Positions 46,706 through 59,040 of a DNA stretch of 64,000 nucleotides are shown here, piece after piece (within the stretch, counting starts at the first letter, position 1; each line of letters begins with the position of its first letter). The notes beneath the pieces were generated by a model. The model was not told the origin of the DNA and did no database searches. It worked only from the letters and a program-made list of their open reading frames with translations. A program made the position numbers and the translations under genes. The DNA comes from Acheta domesticus (lineage: Eukaryota; Arthropoda; Insecta; Orthoptera; Gryllidae), in contig JAHLJT010000631.1 of assembly GCA_031308135.1 (NCBI GenBank), positions 7,755,286-7,819,285 on the forward strand. Direction: 5' to 3'.

Positions 46706-48556
46706 TACCCTTTAGACTTACCCTTTAGTCTTAGTCTGTAGTCTTAGTCTTTAGTCTTAGTCTTTACTCTTAGTCTTTAGTTAGTCTTTAGTCTTCGTCT
46801 TTAGTCTTAGTCTTTAGTCTTAGTCTTTCGTCTTAGTCTTAGTCTTAGTCTTTAGTCTTAGTCTTTAGTCTTAGTCTTTAGTCTTAGTCTTTAGTCTTAG
46901 TCTTTAGTCTTAGTCTTTAGTCTTAGTCTTTAGTCTTAGTCTTTAGTCTTAGTCTTTAGTCTTAGTCTTTAGTCTTAGTCTTTAGTCTTAGTCTTTAGTC
47001 TTAGTCTTTAGTCTTAGTCTTTAGTCTTAGTCTTTAGTCTTAGTCTTTAGTCTTAGTCTGCGGTCTTAGTCTTTAGTCTTAGTCTTTAGTCTAAGTATTT
47101 AGTCTTAGTCTTTAGTCTTAGTCTTTAGTCTTAGTCTTTAGTCTTAGTCTTTAGTCTTAGTCTTTAGTCTTAGTCTTTAGTCTTAGTCTTTAGTCTTAGT
47201 CTTTAGTCTTTAGTCTTAGTCTTTAGTCTTAGTCTTTAGTCTTAATCTTTAGTTTTAGTCTTTGGTCTTTAGTCTTTGTCTTAGTCTTTAGTCTTAGTCT
47301 TTAGTTTTTAGTCTTAGTCTTTAGTCTTAGTCTTTAGTCTTAGTCTTTAGTCTTAGTCTTTAGTCTTAGTCTTTAGTCTTAGTCTTTAGTCTTTAGTCTT
47401 AGTCATTAGCCTTAGTCTTTAAGCTTAGTCTTTAGTCTTAGCCTTTAGTCTTTAGTCTTAGTCTTAGTCTTTAGTCTTAGTCTTTAGTCTTAGTCTTTAG
47501 TCTTAGTCTTTAGTCTTAGTCTTTAGTCTTAGTCTTTAGTCTTAGTCTTAGTCTTTAGTCTTAGTCTTTAGTCTTTAGTATTAGTCTTTAGTCTTTAGTC
47601 TTTAGACTTAGTCTTAGTCTTAGTCTTTAGTCTTAGTCTTTAGTCTTAGTCTTTGGTCTTTAGTCTTAGTCTTTCGTCTTAGTCTTAGTCATTAGTCTTA
47701 GTCGTTAGTCTTAGTCTTTAGACTTAGTCTTTAGTCTTACCCTTTAGTCTTACTCTGTAGTCTTAGTCTTTAGTCTTAGTCTTTACTCTTAGTCTTTAGT
47801 CATAGTCTTTAGTCTTAGTCTTTACTCTTAGTCTTTAGTCTTAGTCTTTCGTCTTAGTCTTTCGTCTTAGTCTTAGTCTTTACTCTTTAGTCTTTGTCTT
47901 CAGTCTTAGTCTTTGTCTTTGTCTTAGTCTTAGTCTTTAGTCTTAGTCTTTACTCTTAGTCTTTAGTCTTAGTCTTTAGTCTTAGTCTTTAGTCTTGGTC
48001 TTTAGTCTTAGTCTTTAGTCTTAGTCTTTAGTCTTAGTCTTTAGTATTAGTCTTTAGTCTTAGTCTTTAGTCTTAGTCTTTAGTCTTAGTTTTTAGTCTT
48101 AGTCTTTAGTCTTAGTCTTTAGTCTTAGTCTTTAGTCTTAGTCTTTAGTCTTAGACTTTAGTCTTAGTCTTTAGTCTAAGTATTTAGTCTTAGTCTTTAG
48201 TTTTAGTCTTTGGTCTTTAGTCTTAGTCTTTAGTCTTAGTCTTTAGTTTTTAGTCTTAGTCTTTAGTCTTAGTTTTTAGTCTTTCGTCTTTAGTCTTTAG
48301 TCTTAGTTTTTAGTCTTTAGTCTTAAGTCTTAGTCTTAGTCTTTAGTCTTAGTCTTTAGTCTTAGTCTTTAGTCTTAGTCTTTAGTCTTAGTCTTTAGTC
48401 TTAGTCTTTAGTCTTAGTCTTTAGTCTTAGTCTTTAGTCTTAGTCTTTAGTCTTAGTCTTTAGTCTTAGTCTTTAGTCTTAGTCTTTAGTCTTAGTCTTT
48501 AGTCTTAGTCTTTAGTCTTAGTCTTTAGTCTTAGTCTTTAGTCTTAGTCTTTAGTC
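46706..48556 (+). repeat. 13-bp satellite, TAG-type block 1
   Basis: Highly regular tandem copies of GTCTTTAGTCTTA (heptamer GTCTTTA plus hexamer GTCTTA), with occasional loss or doubling of one half-unit. It is much more homogeneous than the TCG-type block before it, suggesting recent amplification. Confidence 0.97.
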
Positions 48557-51500
48557 TTCGTCAATCGTCGAACATCGGTCATCGTCCGTCGTTCCTCGTC
48601 CGTTTGTCATTTGCCGTTTGCCATTCGTCGATCGTTTTTCGTCGTTCGTCTTTCATCGTTCGTCTTTTGTTTTTCGTCGTTCGCCGTTCGTGTTTCGTCT
48701 TCGGTCTTTCGTGTTTCGTCTTTCGTCAGTCGTCCCGCGCCTTTCGTCTCTCGTCTTTCGTCGCTGGTCGTTCGTCGATCGTTCATCGTCAATCGTCGTT
48801 CGTCTTTCGCCGTTCGTTGTTCGTCGTTAGTCGTTCGTAGTTTTGTCTTTCGCCATTCGTCGTTCGTCGTTTTGTCTTTCGCCATTCGTCGTTCGTTGAT
48901 CATCGATCGTCGTTCGTCGATCGTCTTTCGCCGTTCGTCTTTCCTCGTTCATTGATTATCGGTAGTCGTTCGTCGTTCGTCGCTTGTCGTTCGTCTTTTG
49001 TCGTTCATCGTTCGTCGATCGTCGTTTGTCATTCGTCTTTCGTCTTCGCCTTTTGTCTTCACCATTTTTCTTCTTTTTTGTTTCTCGCCATCGTCTTTCG
49101 TTTTCGCCACTCGATTTCGGTTTTCGCTTCGTTTTTGTCTTTCGTCTTTATTTTTCGATTTCCGTCTTCGTCTTTTGCTTTTGTCTTTCGCCTTGGATTT
49201 TCGTCATCGTCATTCGCCTTCGTTATTCGTGTTTGTCTTTCATCTTCGTTCTTCGTCTTCGCTTTTCGTCATAGTCTTCCGTCTTCGTCTTTCGTTTCTG
49301 TCTTTCGTCATTTTCGTCATTCGTTTTCGTTGTTAGACATCGTTTTTCTTCGTTGCCATTTCTCTTCGTCTTTCGTCATCGTTCTTCGCCATGGTTTTCC
49401 TCCTTTGTTTTTCTTCTTCGTCTTTCGCATTCGTTTTTTGTCTTTGGTTTTCGTCTTTCATTTGCACCGTTCGTTTATACTTTTCGTCTTCGACTTTTAT
49501 CTTTTGTCTTCGTATTTCGTCTTCGTCTTTCGTCGTCGACTTTGTCTATCGTCATCGTCTTTCGTCTTCATATTTCGTATATTGTTCCAACTTTGTTCCT
49601 TGACTTCATATGTAGTATGTATGTAGTCGTCTTAGTCATTAGCCATTAACGGAGGTCTTACACTTCAGTCTTTAGTCATTAGTCTTTAGTCTTAGTCTTA
49701 GTCTTGGTTTTAGTCTTTAGTCTTAGTCTTTAGTCTTAGTCTTTAGTCTTTAGTCTTAGTCTTTAGTCTTAGTCTTTAGTCTTAGTCTTTAGTCTTAGTC
49801 TTTAGTCTTAGTCTTTAGTCTTAGTCTTTAGTCTTTAGTCTTTAGTCTTTAGTCTTTAGTCTTCAGTCTTAGTCTGTAGTCTTCGTCAATCGTCGAACAT
49901 CGGTCATCGTTCGTCGTCCGTCGTTCCTCGTCCGTTTGTCATTTGCCGTTTGCCGTTCGTCGTTCGTCTTTCGTCGTTCGTCTTTCGTCGTTCGTCTTTC
50001 GTGTTTCGCCTTTTGTCAGTCGTCCCAGGTCTTTCGTCTCTTTTCTTTCGTCGCTGGTCGTTCGTCGATCGTCCATGGTCAATCGTTGTTCGTCTTTCGT
50101 CTTTCGGCGTTCGTTGTTCGTCATCAGTCGTTCGTAGTTTGTCTTTTGCCATTCGTCGTTCGTCGATCATCGATCGTCCTTCGTCGTTCGTCTTTCGTCT
50201 TTCGCCGTTCGTCTTTCTTCGTTCATTGATTATCGGTAGTCGTTCGTCGTTCGTCGCTTGTTGTTCGCCTTTCGTCTTTCGTCGTTCATCGTTCGTCGTT
50301 CGTCGTTTGTCATTCGTCTTCCGTCTTCGCCTTTTGTCTTCACCATTTTTCTTCTTTTTCGTTTCGCTTAGTCTCTAGTCATTCGTCTTTCGTTTTCGTC
50401 TCTCGATTTCGGTTTTCGCTTCGTTTTTGTCATTCGTCTAAGTCTTTCGTCATTATTTTTCGATTTCCGTTTTCGTCTTTTGCTTTTGTCTTTCGCCTTG
50501 GATTTTCGTCATCGTCATTCGCCTTCGTTATTCGTGTTTGTCTTTCATCTTCGTTCTTCGTCTTCGCTTTTCGTCTTAGTCTTCCGTCTTCGTCTTTCGT
50601 TTCTGTCTTTCGTCATTTTCGTCATTCGTTTTCGTTGTTAGACATCGTTTTTCTTCGTTGCCATTTCTCTTCGTCTTTCGTCATCGTTCTTCGCCATGGT
50701 TTTCCTCCTTTGTTTTTCTTCTTCGTCTTTCGCATTCGTTTTTTGTCTTTGGTTTTCGTCTTTCATTTGCACCGTTCGTTTATACTTTTCGTCTTCGACT
50801 TTTATCTTTTGTCTTCGTATTTCGTCTTCGTCTTTCGTCGTCGACTTTGTCTATCGTCATCGTCTTTCGTCTTCATATTTCGTATATTGTTCCAACTTTG
50901 TTCCTTGACTTCATATGTAGTATGTATGTAGTCGTCTTAGTCATTAGCCATTAACGGAGGTCTTACACTTCAGTCTTTAGTCATTAGTCTTTAGTCTTAG
51001 TCTTAGTCTTTAGTCTTGGTTTTAGTCTTAGTCTTAGTCTTTAGTCTTAGCCTTTAGTCTTAGTCTTTAGTCTTAGTCTTAGTCTTTAGTCTTAGTCTTA
51101 GTCTTTAGTCTTAGTCTTTAGTCTTAGTCTTTAGTCTTAGTCTTTAGTCTTAGTCTTTAGTCTTAGTCTTTAGTCTTAGTCTTTAGTCTTAGTCTTTAGT
51201 CTTAGTCTTTGGTCTTAGTCTTTAGTCTTAGTCTTTAGTCTTAGTCGTTCGTCTTTCGTGTTTCGCCTTTTGTCAGTCGTCCCAGGTCTTTCGTCTCTTT
51301 TCTTTCGTCGCTGGTCGTTCGTCGATCGTCCATCGTCAATCGTTGTTCGTCTTTCGTCTTTCGGCGTTCGTTGTTCGTCGTCAGTCGTTCGTAGTTTGTC
51401 TTTTGCCATTCGTCGTTCGTCGATCATTGATCGTCCTTCGTCGTTCGTCTTTCGTCTTTCGCCGTTCGTCTTTCTTCGTTCATTGATTACCGGTAGTCGT

Positions 51501-52310
51501 TCGTCGTTCGTCGCTTGTTGTTCGCCTTTCGTCTTTCGTCGTTCATCGTTCGTCGTTCGTCGTTTGTCATTCGTCTTTCGTCTTCGCCTTTTGTCTTCAC
51601 CATTTTTCTTCTTTTTCGTTTCGCTTAGTCTCTAGTCATTCGTCTTTCGTTTTCGTCTCTCGATTTCGGTTTTCGCTTCGTTTTTGTCATTCGTCTAAGT
51701 CTTTCGTCATTATTTTTCGATTTCCGTTTTCGTCTTTTGCTTTTGTCTTTCTCCTTAGTTTTTCGCACTCGTCATTCGCCTTCGTTATTCGTGTTTGTCT
51801 TTCGTCTTCGTTCTTCGTCTTCGCTTTTCGTCTTAGTCTTCCGTCTTCGTCTTTCGTTATTGTCTTCCGTCTAGCGTCTTCGTTTCCCGTCTTCGTCTTT
51901 CGTCTTCGTAATTCGTTTCTGTCTTTCGTCATTTTCATCATTTTCGTTGTTCGACATCGTTTTTCTTCGTTGCCATTTCTATTCGTCTTTCGTCTTCGTT
52001 CTTCGCCATGGTTTTCCTCCTTTGTTTTTCTTCTTCGTCTTTCGCATTCGTTTTTTGTCTTTGGTTTTCGTCTTTCATTTGCACCGTTCGTTTATACTTT
52101 TCGTCTTCGACTTTTATGTTTTGTCTTCGTATTTCGTCTTCGTCTTTGTTTATCGTCATCGTCTTTCGTCTTCCTCTTTCGCCTTCGTCTTTCGTCTTCA
52201 TTTTTCGTATATTGTTTAAACTTTGGTCCTTGACGTCATATGTAGTGTGTATGTAGTCGTCTTAGTCATTAGACATTAACGGAGGTCGTACACTTCAGTC
52301 TTTAGTCATT
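48557..52310 (+). repeat. Higher-order repeat, three ~1.3-kb units
   Basis: Each unit has a TCG-type segment of about 1 kb followed by a TAG-type segment of 0.2-0.3 kb. The landmark 'gacatcgtttttcttcg' occurs at 49336, 50641 and 51953, giving periods of 1305 and 1312 bp. Units 1 and 2 are nearly identical over long stretches (their peptide shadows at 49391-49603 and 50696-50908 are the same), and unit 3 is more diverged and shorter. Subtypes such as 'cgttcgtcgttcgtc' show the same monomer shortened to GTCGTTC. Confidence 0.92.
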
Positions 52311-53788
52311 AGTCAATAGTCTTAGTCTTAGCCTTAGTATTTAGTCTAGTCTTTAGTCTTTACTTTTAGTCTTAGTCTTAGTCTTTAGTCTTCAGTCTTT
52401 AGTCTTTAGTCGTCAATCGTCGTTCGTCTTTCGCCTTTCGCCGTTGGTTTTTCGTCGTTAGTCGTTCGTAGTTTGTCTTTTGCCATTCGTCTACTTTAGT
52501 CTTAGTCTTAGTCTTAGTCTTTAGTCTTTAGTCTTTAGTCATTAGTCTTAGTCTTAGTCTTTATTCTTAGTCTTTTGTCTTAGTTTTTAGTCTTAGTCTT
52601 TAGTCTTAGTTTTTAGTCTTTAGTCTTAGTCTTTAGTCTTAGTCTTTAGTCTTAGTCTTAGTCTTTAGTCTTAGTCTTTAGTCTTAGTCTTTAGTCTTAG
52701 TCTTTAGTCTTAGTCTTTAGTCTTAGTCTTTAGTCTTAGTCTTTAGTCGTAGTCTTTAGTCTTAGTCTTTAGTCTTAATCTTTAGTCTTAGTCTTTAGTC
52801 TTAGTCTTTCGTCTTAGTCTTTGGTCTTAGTCTTTAGTCTTAGTCTTTAGTCTTTGGTCTTTAGTATTAGTCTTTAGTCTTAGTCTTTAGTCTTTGGTCT
52901 TTAGTATTAGTCTTTAGTCTTTAGTCTTAGTCTTTAGTCTTAGTCTTTAGTCTTAGTCTTTAGTCTTAGTCTTTAGTCTTAGTCTTTAGTCTTAGTCTTT
53001 AGTCTTAGTCTTTAGTCTTAGTCTTTAGTCTTAGTCTTTAGTCTTAGTCTTTAGTCTTAGTCTTTAGTCTTAGTCTTTAGTCTTAGTCTTTAGTCTTAGT
53101 CTTTAGTCTTAGTCTTTGGTCTTTAGTCTTTAGTCTTTAGTCTTTACTCTTAGCCTTTAGTCTTTAGTCTTAGTCTTTAGTCTTAGTCTCTAGTCTTAGT
53201 CTCTACTCTTAGTCTTTAGTCATAGTCTTAGTTTTTAGTCTTAGGCTTTCGTCTTAGTCTTTAGTTTTAGTCTTTAGTCTTTAGTCTTTAGTCTTAGTCT
53301 TTAGTCTTAGTCTTTAGTCGTTAGTCTTAGTCTTTAGTCTTAGTCTTTAGTCTTAGTCTTAGTTTTTAGTCTTAGGCTTTCGTCTTAGTCTTTAGTCTTA
53401 GTCTTTAGTCTTAGTCTTTAGTCTTTGTCTTTAGTCTTAGTCTTCAGTCTTAGTCTTTAGTCTTTAGTCTTTAGTCTTAGTCTTTAGTCTTAGTCTTTAG
53501 TCTTAGTCTTTAGTCTTAGTCTTTAGTCTTAGTCTTAGTCTTTAGTCTTAGTCTTTAGTCTTAGTCTTAGTCTTTAGTCTTAGTCTTTAGTCTTAGTCTT
53601 TAGTCTTAGTCTTTAGTCTTAGTCTTTAGTCTTAGTCTTTAGTCTTAGTCTTTAGTCTTAGTCTTTAGTCTTTAGTCTTTAGTCTTTAGTCTTAGTCTTT
53701 AGTCTTTAGTCTTTAGTCTTTAGTCTTTAGTCTTTAGTCTTTAGTCTTTAGTCTTTAGTCTTTCGTCTTAGCCTTAGTCTTTAGTCTT
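52311..53788 (+). repeat. 13-bp satellite, TAG-type block before strand switch
   Basis: Regular GTCTTTAGTCTTA arrays with a small TCG-type island at about 52410-52490. It ends in a run of pure heptamers GTCTTTA (about 53690-53765) immediately before the orientation change. Confidence 0.95.
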
Positions 53789-56700
53789 TAGGACCAACGA
53801 CCAACGACGAAATGCGAATGACGACATGCGAACGACGAAAGACGAACGAGGAAAGACAAAAGACCAAAAACTTAAGACTTAAAACGGAAAACAAAGACGA
53901 ACGACGAACGGCAAACCACGAAAAATGACGAAAGACGACCAGCGAACGACGGACAACGAAAGACGCACGACGAACGACGAACGATGTTCGACGATCAACG
54001 AACGACGAGCGACGAAGGACGATCGAAGAAGGACGAAGGACGAAATACGAACGTCCAACGACGAACGAGGAAAGACGAAAAGTGAACGACGAAGGACGAA
54101 AATCTTAAGACTTAAGACGAAATACTTAAGACGAACGACGATCGGCGAACGACAAAAGACGAAAAACGTAGGACTTAAGACTTACGACGAAAGACTTAAG
54201 ACGAAAGACATAAGACGAAACGGCGAACGACGAACAAAGAAGGACGAAAGAGGAACGGCGAACGGAGAACGAACGACGCAAAACGAACGATGTTCGACGA
54301 TCCACGAACGACGAGCGACGAAAAACGAGAGATGAATGACGAAAGACGAACGACGATCAACGAAGTTTAGACTTTAGACTTTACACTTTAAACTTTAGAC
54401 GAACGGCGAAAGGCGAACGACGAAAGACGAACGACGAAAGACGAACGACGAAGACAGAAAACGAAAGACTAAAGACGAACGACGACAGACCAACAACGGA
54501 CGACGAAGCACGAACGACGATCGACGAAGGACGAAAGACAAACGACGAAAGACGAAAAACTTAGGACTTATGTCGAAAGGCTTACGACGAAAAAGTAAGA
54601 CGAAAGACATAAGACGAACGAGAGACGACCGAGGAACAACCTAGGATGAACGACGATCGACGATGGACGTAGGACGAACGGCGAAGGACGAAAAATGAAA
54701 GACAAACGACGAAAGACGAAAAACTTAGGACTTAAGACGAAATACTGAAGACGGAAGCCATAAGACGAACGGTGAACGACAAAGAAAGAAAGACGAACGA
54801 CAAACGGCGAACGACGGACAACGAACGACGAACGATGATCGACAATCAACGAAAGACGAGCGACGAAAGACGTGAGATGGAAGACGAACGGCGATCGAGG
54901 AACTTTAGACCTTACACTTTACACGAACGACGAACTGCGAAAGGCGAACGGTGAACGGCGAACGACGAAAGACGAAGGACGAACAACAAAAGACGAAAGA
55001 CAAAACAAAAGACAAATGACGAACGACAAATGACAAGCGACAAACGACGAACGCCAAACAACAAACGACGAACGACGACAGACGAAAGTCGAACGACGAT
55101 GGACGAAATAAGAAAAACGATTTACGATCGACGATGGACGAAGGACGAAAGACGAAACACGAAAGACGAAGACGAAAAACGAACGACGATGCACGAACGA
55201 CGAAAGACGAACGGCGAAAGACGACAGACTTAAGACGAAACACAAACAACGAGAAACGTCAGACGAACGACGAAGGACGATCGACGATGAATGATCGATG
55301 AAAAACGAAGGACGAAACACGAAAACGAAAGAAGACGAACGACGAAAGACGAACGACGTACGATGAAGAACGGCGAACGAAGAACGACGAAAGACGAAAA
55401 ACTTAGGACTTAAGACGAAGGACTTAAGACGAAAGACTTAAGACGAAGGACTTAAGACGAAAGAGACAAGACGAAAAACTTAAGACGAAGGACATAAGAC
55501 GAAAGACGGACGCCGAACGGCGAACGGCGAAAGGTGAACGACGAAAGACGAACGGCGAACGACGGACAACGAACGACGCACGACGAACGACGAAAGATGA
55601 TCGACGGACGACGAAAGACGAACGACGAAGGAAAAAATACGAACGACGATCGACGATGGACGAAAAAACGAAGGACGAAATACGTAACACTAAAACGAAA
55701 GAAAGACACGAAGAACGACGAAAGACGAAGGATGAACGACGTACGACGAAAGACGTAAGACGAAAGAGATAAAACAAAAGACTTAGGACATACGACGAAC
55801 GACGAACAGGGAATTGCGAACGAAGAACGACAGAAGAACGACGACAGACAAACGACGAAGGACGAACGACGATCGACGAAGGACGAAGGACAAAAGACGA
55901 ACGACCAAAAACGTTGGACTTAAGACGTAAGACTTAATACGAAACACTTAAGACGAAAGACTTAAGGTGAACGGCGAACGGTGAACGATGAACGACGGTC
56001 GATGAACGACGGACGATGAACGACGAACGACAAACGACGAAAGACGAACGGCGAACGACGAACAACGAACGACCCACGACGAACGACAAACGATGTTCGT
56101 CGATCGACCATCAACGAACGACGAAAGACGAACGACGATCGACGAACCTTGGACTTTAGACTTTACAATTTAAACTTTAACTTTAGATGAAAGACGAACA
56201 ACTAACTACGAACTGCGAAAGTCGAACGGCGAATGACAAAAGACGAAAATCGAACGACGAAAGACGAACTACAAACGACGAACGACGACAGGCCAACGAC
56301 GAACAATGAACGACGAAGGACGAACGACGATCGACGATGAACGAAGGACGAACGACGAAAGACGAAAAACTGAGGACTTAAGACGAAAGACTTAGGACGA
56401 AAGACGAACAGCGAACGACGGACAACGAACGACTAACGATGTTCGACGATCGACAATCAACGAACGACGAGCGACGAACCACGAAAGACAAACGACGATC
56501 GACGAACTTTAGACTGTACACTTTAAACTTTAGACGAACGACGAACTGCGAACGGTGAACGACGAAAGACGAATGACGAACGACAAACGACGAACGACGA
56601 CAAACGAACGGCGAAGGGCGAAAGAAGAAAAACGAACTACGAACGGCGATTGACTATGGACGAAGGACGAATCACGAAAGACGAAAACGAAAGACGAAAG

Positions 56701-57030
56701 ACTTGAGACGAAGGACTTATGACAAAACACAAACAACGAGAGATGACAGACGAACGACGAAGGACAATCGACGATAGACGAAGGATGAAATACGAAGGAC
56801 GACGAAGGAAGAAAAACGAAACACGAAAACGAAAGATTAAAGACAAACGACGATCGAAGAACGACGAAAGGCGAACGACGTACAACGAAAGACGAACGAC
56901 GGGCGACGAACGAAAGACGAACGACAAAAGACAAACAGGGAACGGACGAATGAACAACGACGGGCGACGAACGACGACAGACGAACTACGAAGGACGATC
57001 GACGATGATCGAATGGCGACAGACGTACGA
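53789..57030 (-). repeat. 13-bp satellite, TCG-type, inverted orientation
   Basis: From 'ggaccaacgaccaacgacg' onward the + strand becomes purine-rich (GACGAACGACGAAAGACG and variants), the reverse complement of the TCG-type blocks. 'cttaagacgaaagactta' clusters and 'ctttagactttacacttt' words recur at several points (about 54365-54400, 54900, 56150 and 56510), hinting at a longer period in this arm as well. Confidence 0.92.
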
Positions 57031-57476
57031 CGAAAGACGAAAAACTTAAGACTAAAGACTAAGACTAAAGACTAAGACTAAAGAGTAAGACTAAAGACTA
57101 AGACTAAAGACTAAGACTAAAGACTAAGACTAAGACTAAGACTAAGACTAAAGACTAAGACTAAAGACCAAAGACCAAAGACTAAAACTAAAGGCTTAGA
57201 CTAAAGTCTACGACTAAAACTAAAGACTACGACTAAGATTAAAGACTAAAGACTAAAACTAAAGACTAAGACTAAGACTAAAGTCTAAAGACTAAAGACT
57301 AAGACTAAAGACTAAGACTAAAGACTAAAGACTAAGACTAAAGACTAAAGACTAAAGACTAAAGACTAAGACTAAAGACTAAGACTAAAGACTAAAGACT
57401 AAGACTAAAGACTAAGACTAAGACTAAAGACTAAGACTAAAGACTAAGACTAAAGACTAAAGACTAAGACTAAAGA
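57031..57476 (-). repeat. 13-bp satellite, TAG-type, inverted orientation
   Basis: Regular TAAGACTAAAGAC arrays, the reverse complement of the TAG-type monomer. They end abruptly at about 57476, where unrelated DNA begins. Confidence 0.95.
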
Positions 57477-58039
57477 TAAATACGTTGTCTCTCTCAAATA
57501 CGTTGTCTATCTTCAATGTGTTGTCATCAACCGTCAATCTGTAGATAAAAAGATTACCTAGGATTACTCATAAATTATTTTGATCTGTTTTGAATATAGA
57601 TAAGTTTTCAAAATAATTTTAATTGAAATATGGAATGGTGTAATCGGAAAATATGTTCCATTATTCGTCATCAGAGAGAATACTTTTAGATTTGCATCCA
57701 ATTACAATTCGCGATTAGTCTACGCTCCTATATCTGATACTAGACCAAAGTCTAGCAGTTTTCAAAAGCCATAAAATTGTTTGGATGATTTCTGAAGAAA
57801 ACCATGCCTGCAATTCCCACTGCCCCAATGTCGGGGTGCCTGCGATTGACATTTTGGAGTAAAAAATTAAAAAAATTTTTGAATGTAAATATTGTTTTCG
57901 AATCTCCATGAATCAATTTGTGAAAGTACTTAACAATTATTCGGTCTCGGCTAGCTTTCCGACATTGCCACATAATCGTATCGCCGCCCAAAGTACATTT
58001 TTTTGAAATTTACTTATTTTTTCGGTTTCTTAATGGTAG
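57477..58039. other. AT-rich DNA flanking the satellite
   Basis: Minus-strand frames at 57715-57991 (79 and 64 residues) overlap in two phases. They could be a degraded transposon protein, but no motif is recognised. Confidence 0.35.
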
Positions 58040-58770
58040 AACGGAAATGTTAATTTTAAAATATTAAAGAACAGTGAAACGTTCTAAATGGCAATTTAGG
58101 TTGAAAATTTTGGACCCGTTTTTAAGAAAATGGCGTTTAAGCGCTACTGTAAATGCAAAATTTGAAGCTTTCTTTCACAGAAGCGTTATGAGTTTTCGAA
58201 AAACTTCATTTGAAGTCATTTGAAGCACTTACACTCACAAATACAAAAGTGTTTGCAAATTGCCAGTCATGTGCATATTAAAGATGTTAAAAATCTTTCA
58301 AAATATTACATTTGTGTAATTTTTGGAAAAACAAAACAATACCCCAAGATGAACTTTACGTCATATTAAAGAATGCAATTAGCACTATCCGTTCGAAAAG
58401 TTTGAAGAAAACATTATGAGCCATTTTTGAGAAAATGGTGTTTGAGCGTTTCTGAAAATGCGGAAATTTGAGTTAGTTTTGGTTGGGTTTTCGAGAAACT
58501 TTACTTAACTTTATTTAAAGAACATGTACAAATTAATACATCAACGTGAACAAAACTAATGCAAATATCATCGAACTGAGAGACAAGTCAAAAAAACATT
58601 TTTGCAATTTTTGAAAAAAACGAAATAGAGCAATATGGTGTTAATGTCATCTCATAGAGAACATTTAGCACTATCTCTAGAAAAAGTTTAAAGAAAAAAT
58701 TTGGGGCGGTTTTTGAAAAACTCTAGTTTTTGTAATTTTTTAAAAAATTGCACAAATTGTGTGCAATATT
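58040..58770. repeat. Repeat R5, ~300-bp degenerate tandem units
   Basis: Landmark '(g/c)c(g/c)(a/g)tttttgagaaaatgg(c/t)gtttgagcg' recurs at about 58112, 58420 and, partly, 58702. Each is followed by 'gaaaatgc(a/g)(g/a)aaatttga'-like DNA. Related to 39060-39500. Confidence 0.6.
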
Positions 58771-58791
58771 GCGCAAAAACTCTTGCGCTCT

Positions 58792-59040
58792 TTAGAGTAT
58801 ACCCGCTAAAACAAACAACACCCCTAGTTTGAAGTATCCTGACAGGGGAGCAAATTTTATGCTTGCCATGGACGCCAGTAGTCCACAGTATACGCCACCG
58901 GCTTTGTATATAGTTAAACGATTCTCATTGTAACCCAAAACTAATTCGATGGGATTGAGATCGGGATGGTAAGAAGGGAGCTTGATGTTGAGGCCACATT
59001 ACCTGCGAACGGTTGTCTTAGAAACAGATAAGCACAATAT
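58792..59040 (-). pseudogene. Tc1/mariner-like DDE transposase fragment, dead
   Basis: The minus strand encodes GLNIKLPSYHPDLNPIELV at about 58930-58992. This is the 'LP.YHPDLNPIE' motif around the third catalytic acidic residue of Tc1/mariner (DDE_3) transposases. The frame continues about 45 more residues to a TAA at 58792-58794. A stop lies a few codons upstream of the motif and the first two catalytic Asp residues are not found, so this is a fragment. Confidence 0.75.

Noticed and set aside
46706..48556. Telomere-like array because of repeated TTAG words
   Set aside because: The monomer GTCTTTAGTCTTA is not the insect TTAGG repeat nor a simple variant of it, and the array is internal with ordinary DNA on both sides.
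45749..52256. Many long open frames rich in Ser, Phe, Val and Arg (up to 224 residues)
   Set aside because: They occur in several frames at once and on both strands, and follow directly from translating a 13-bp repeat lacking stops; no start, splice or domain evidence.
53925..57075. Open frames rich in Lys, Arg, Thr and Glu (up to 142 residues)
   Set aside because: Complementary translations of the same satellite in the inverted arm.
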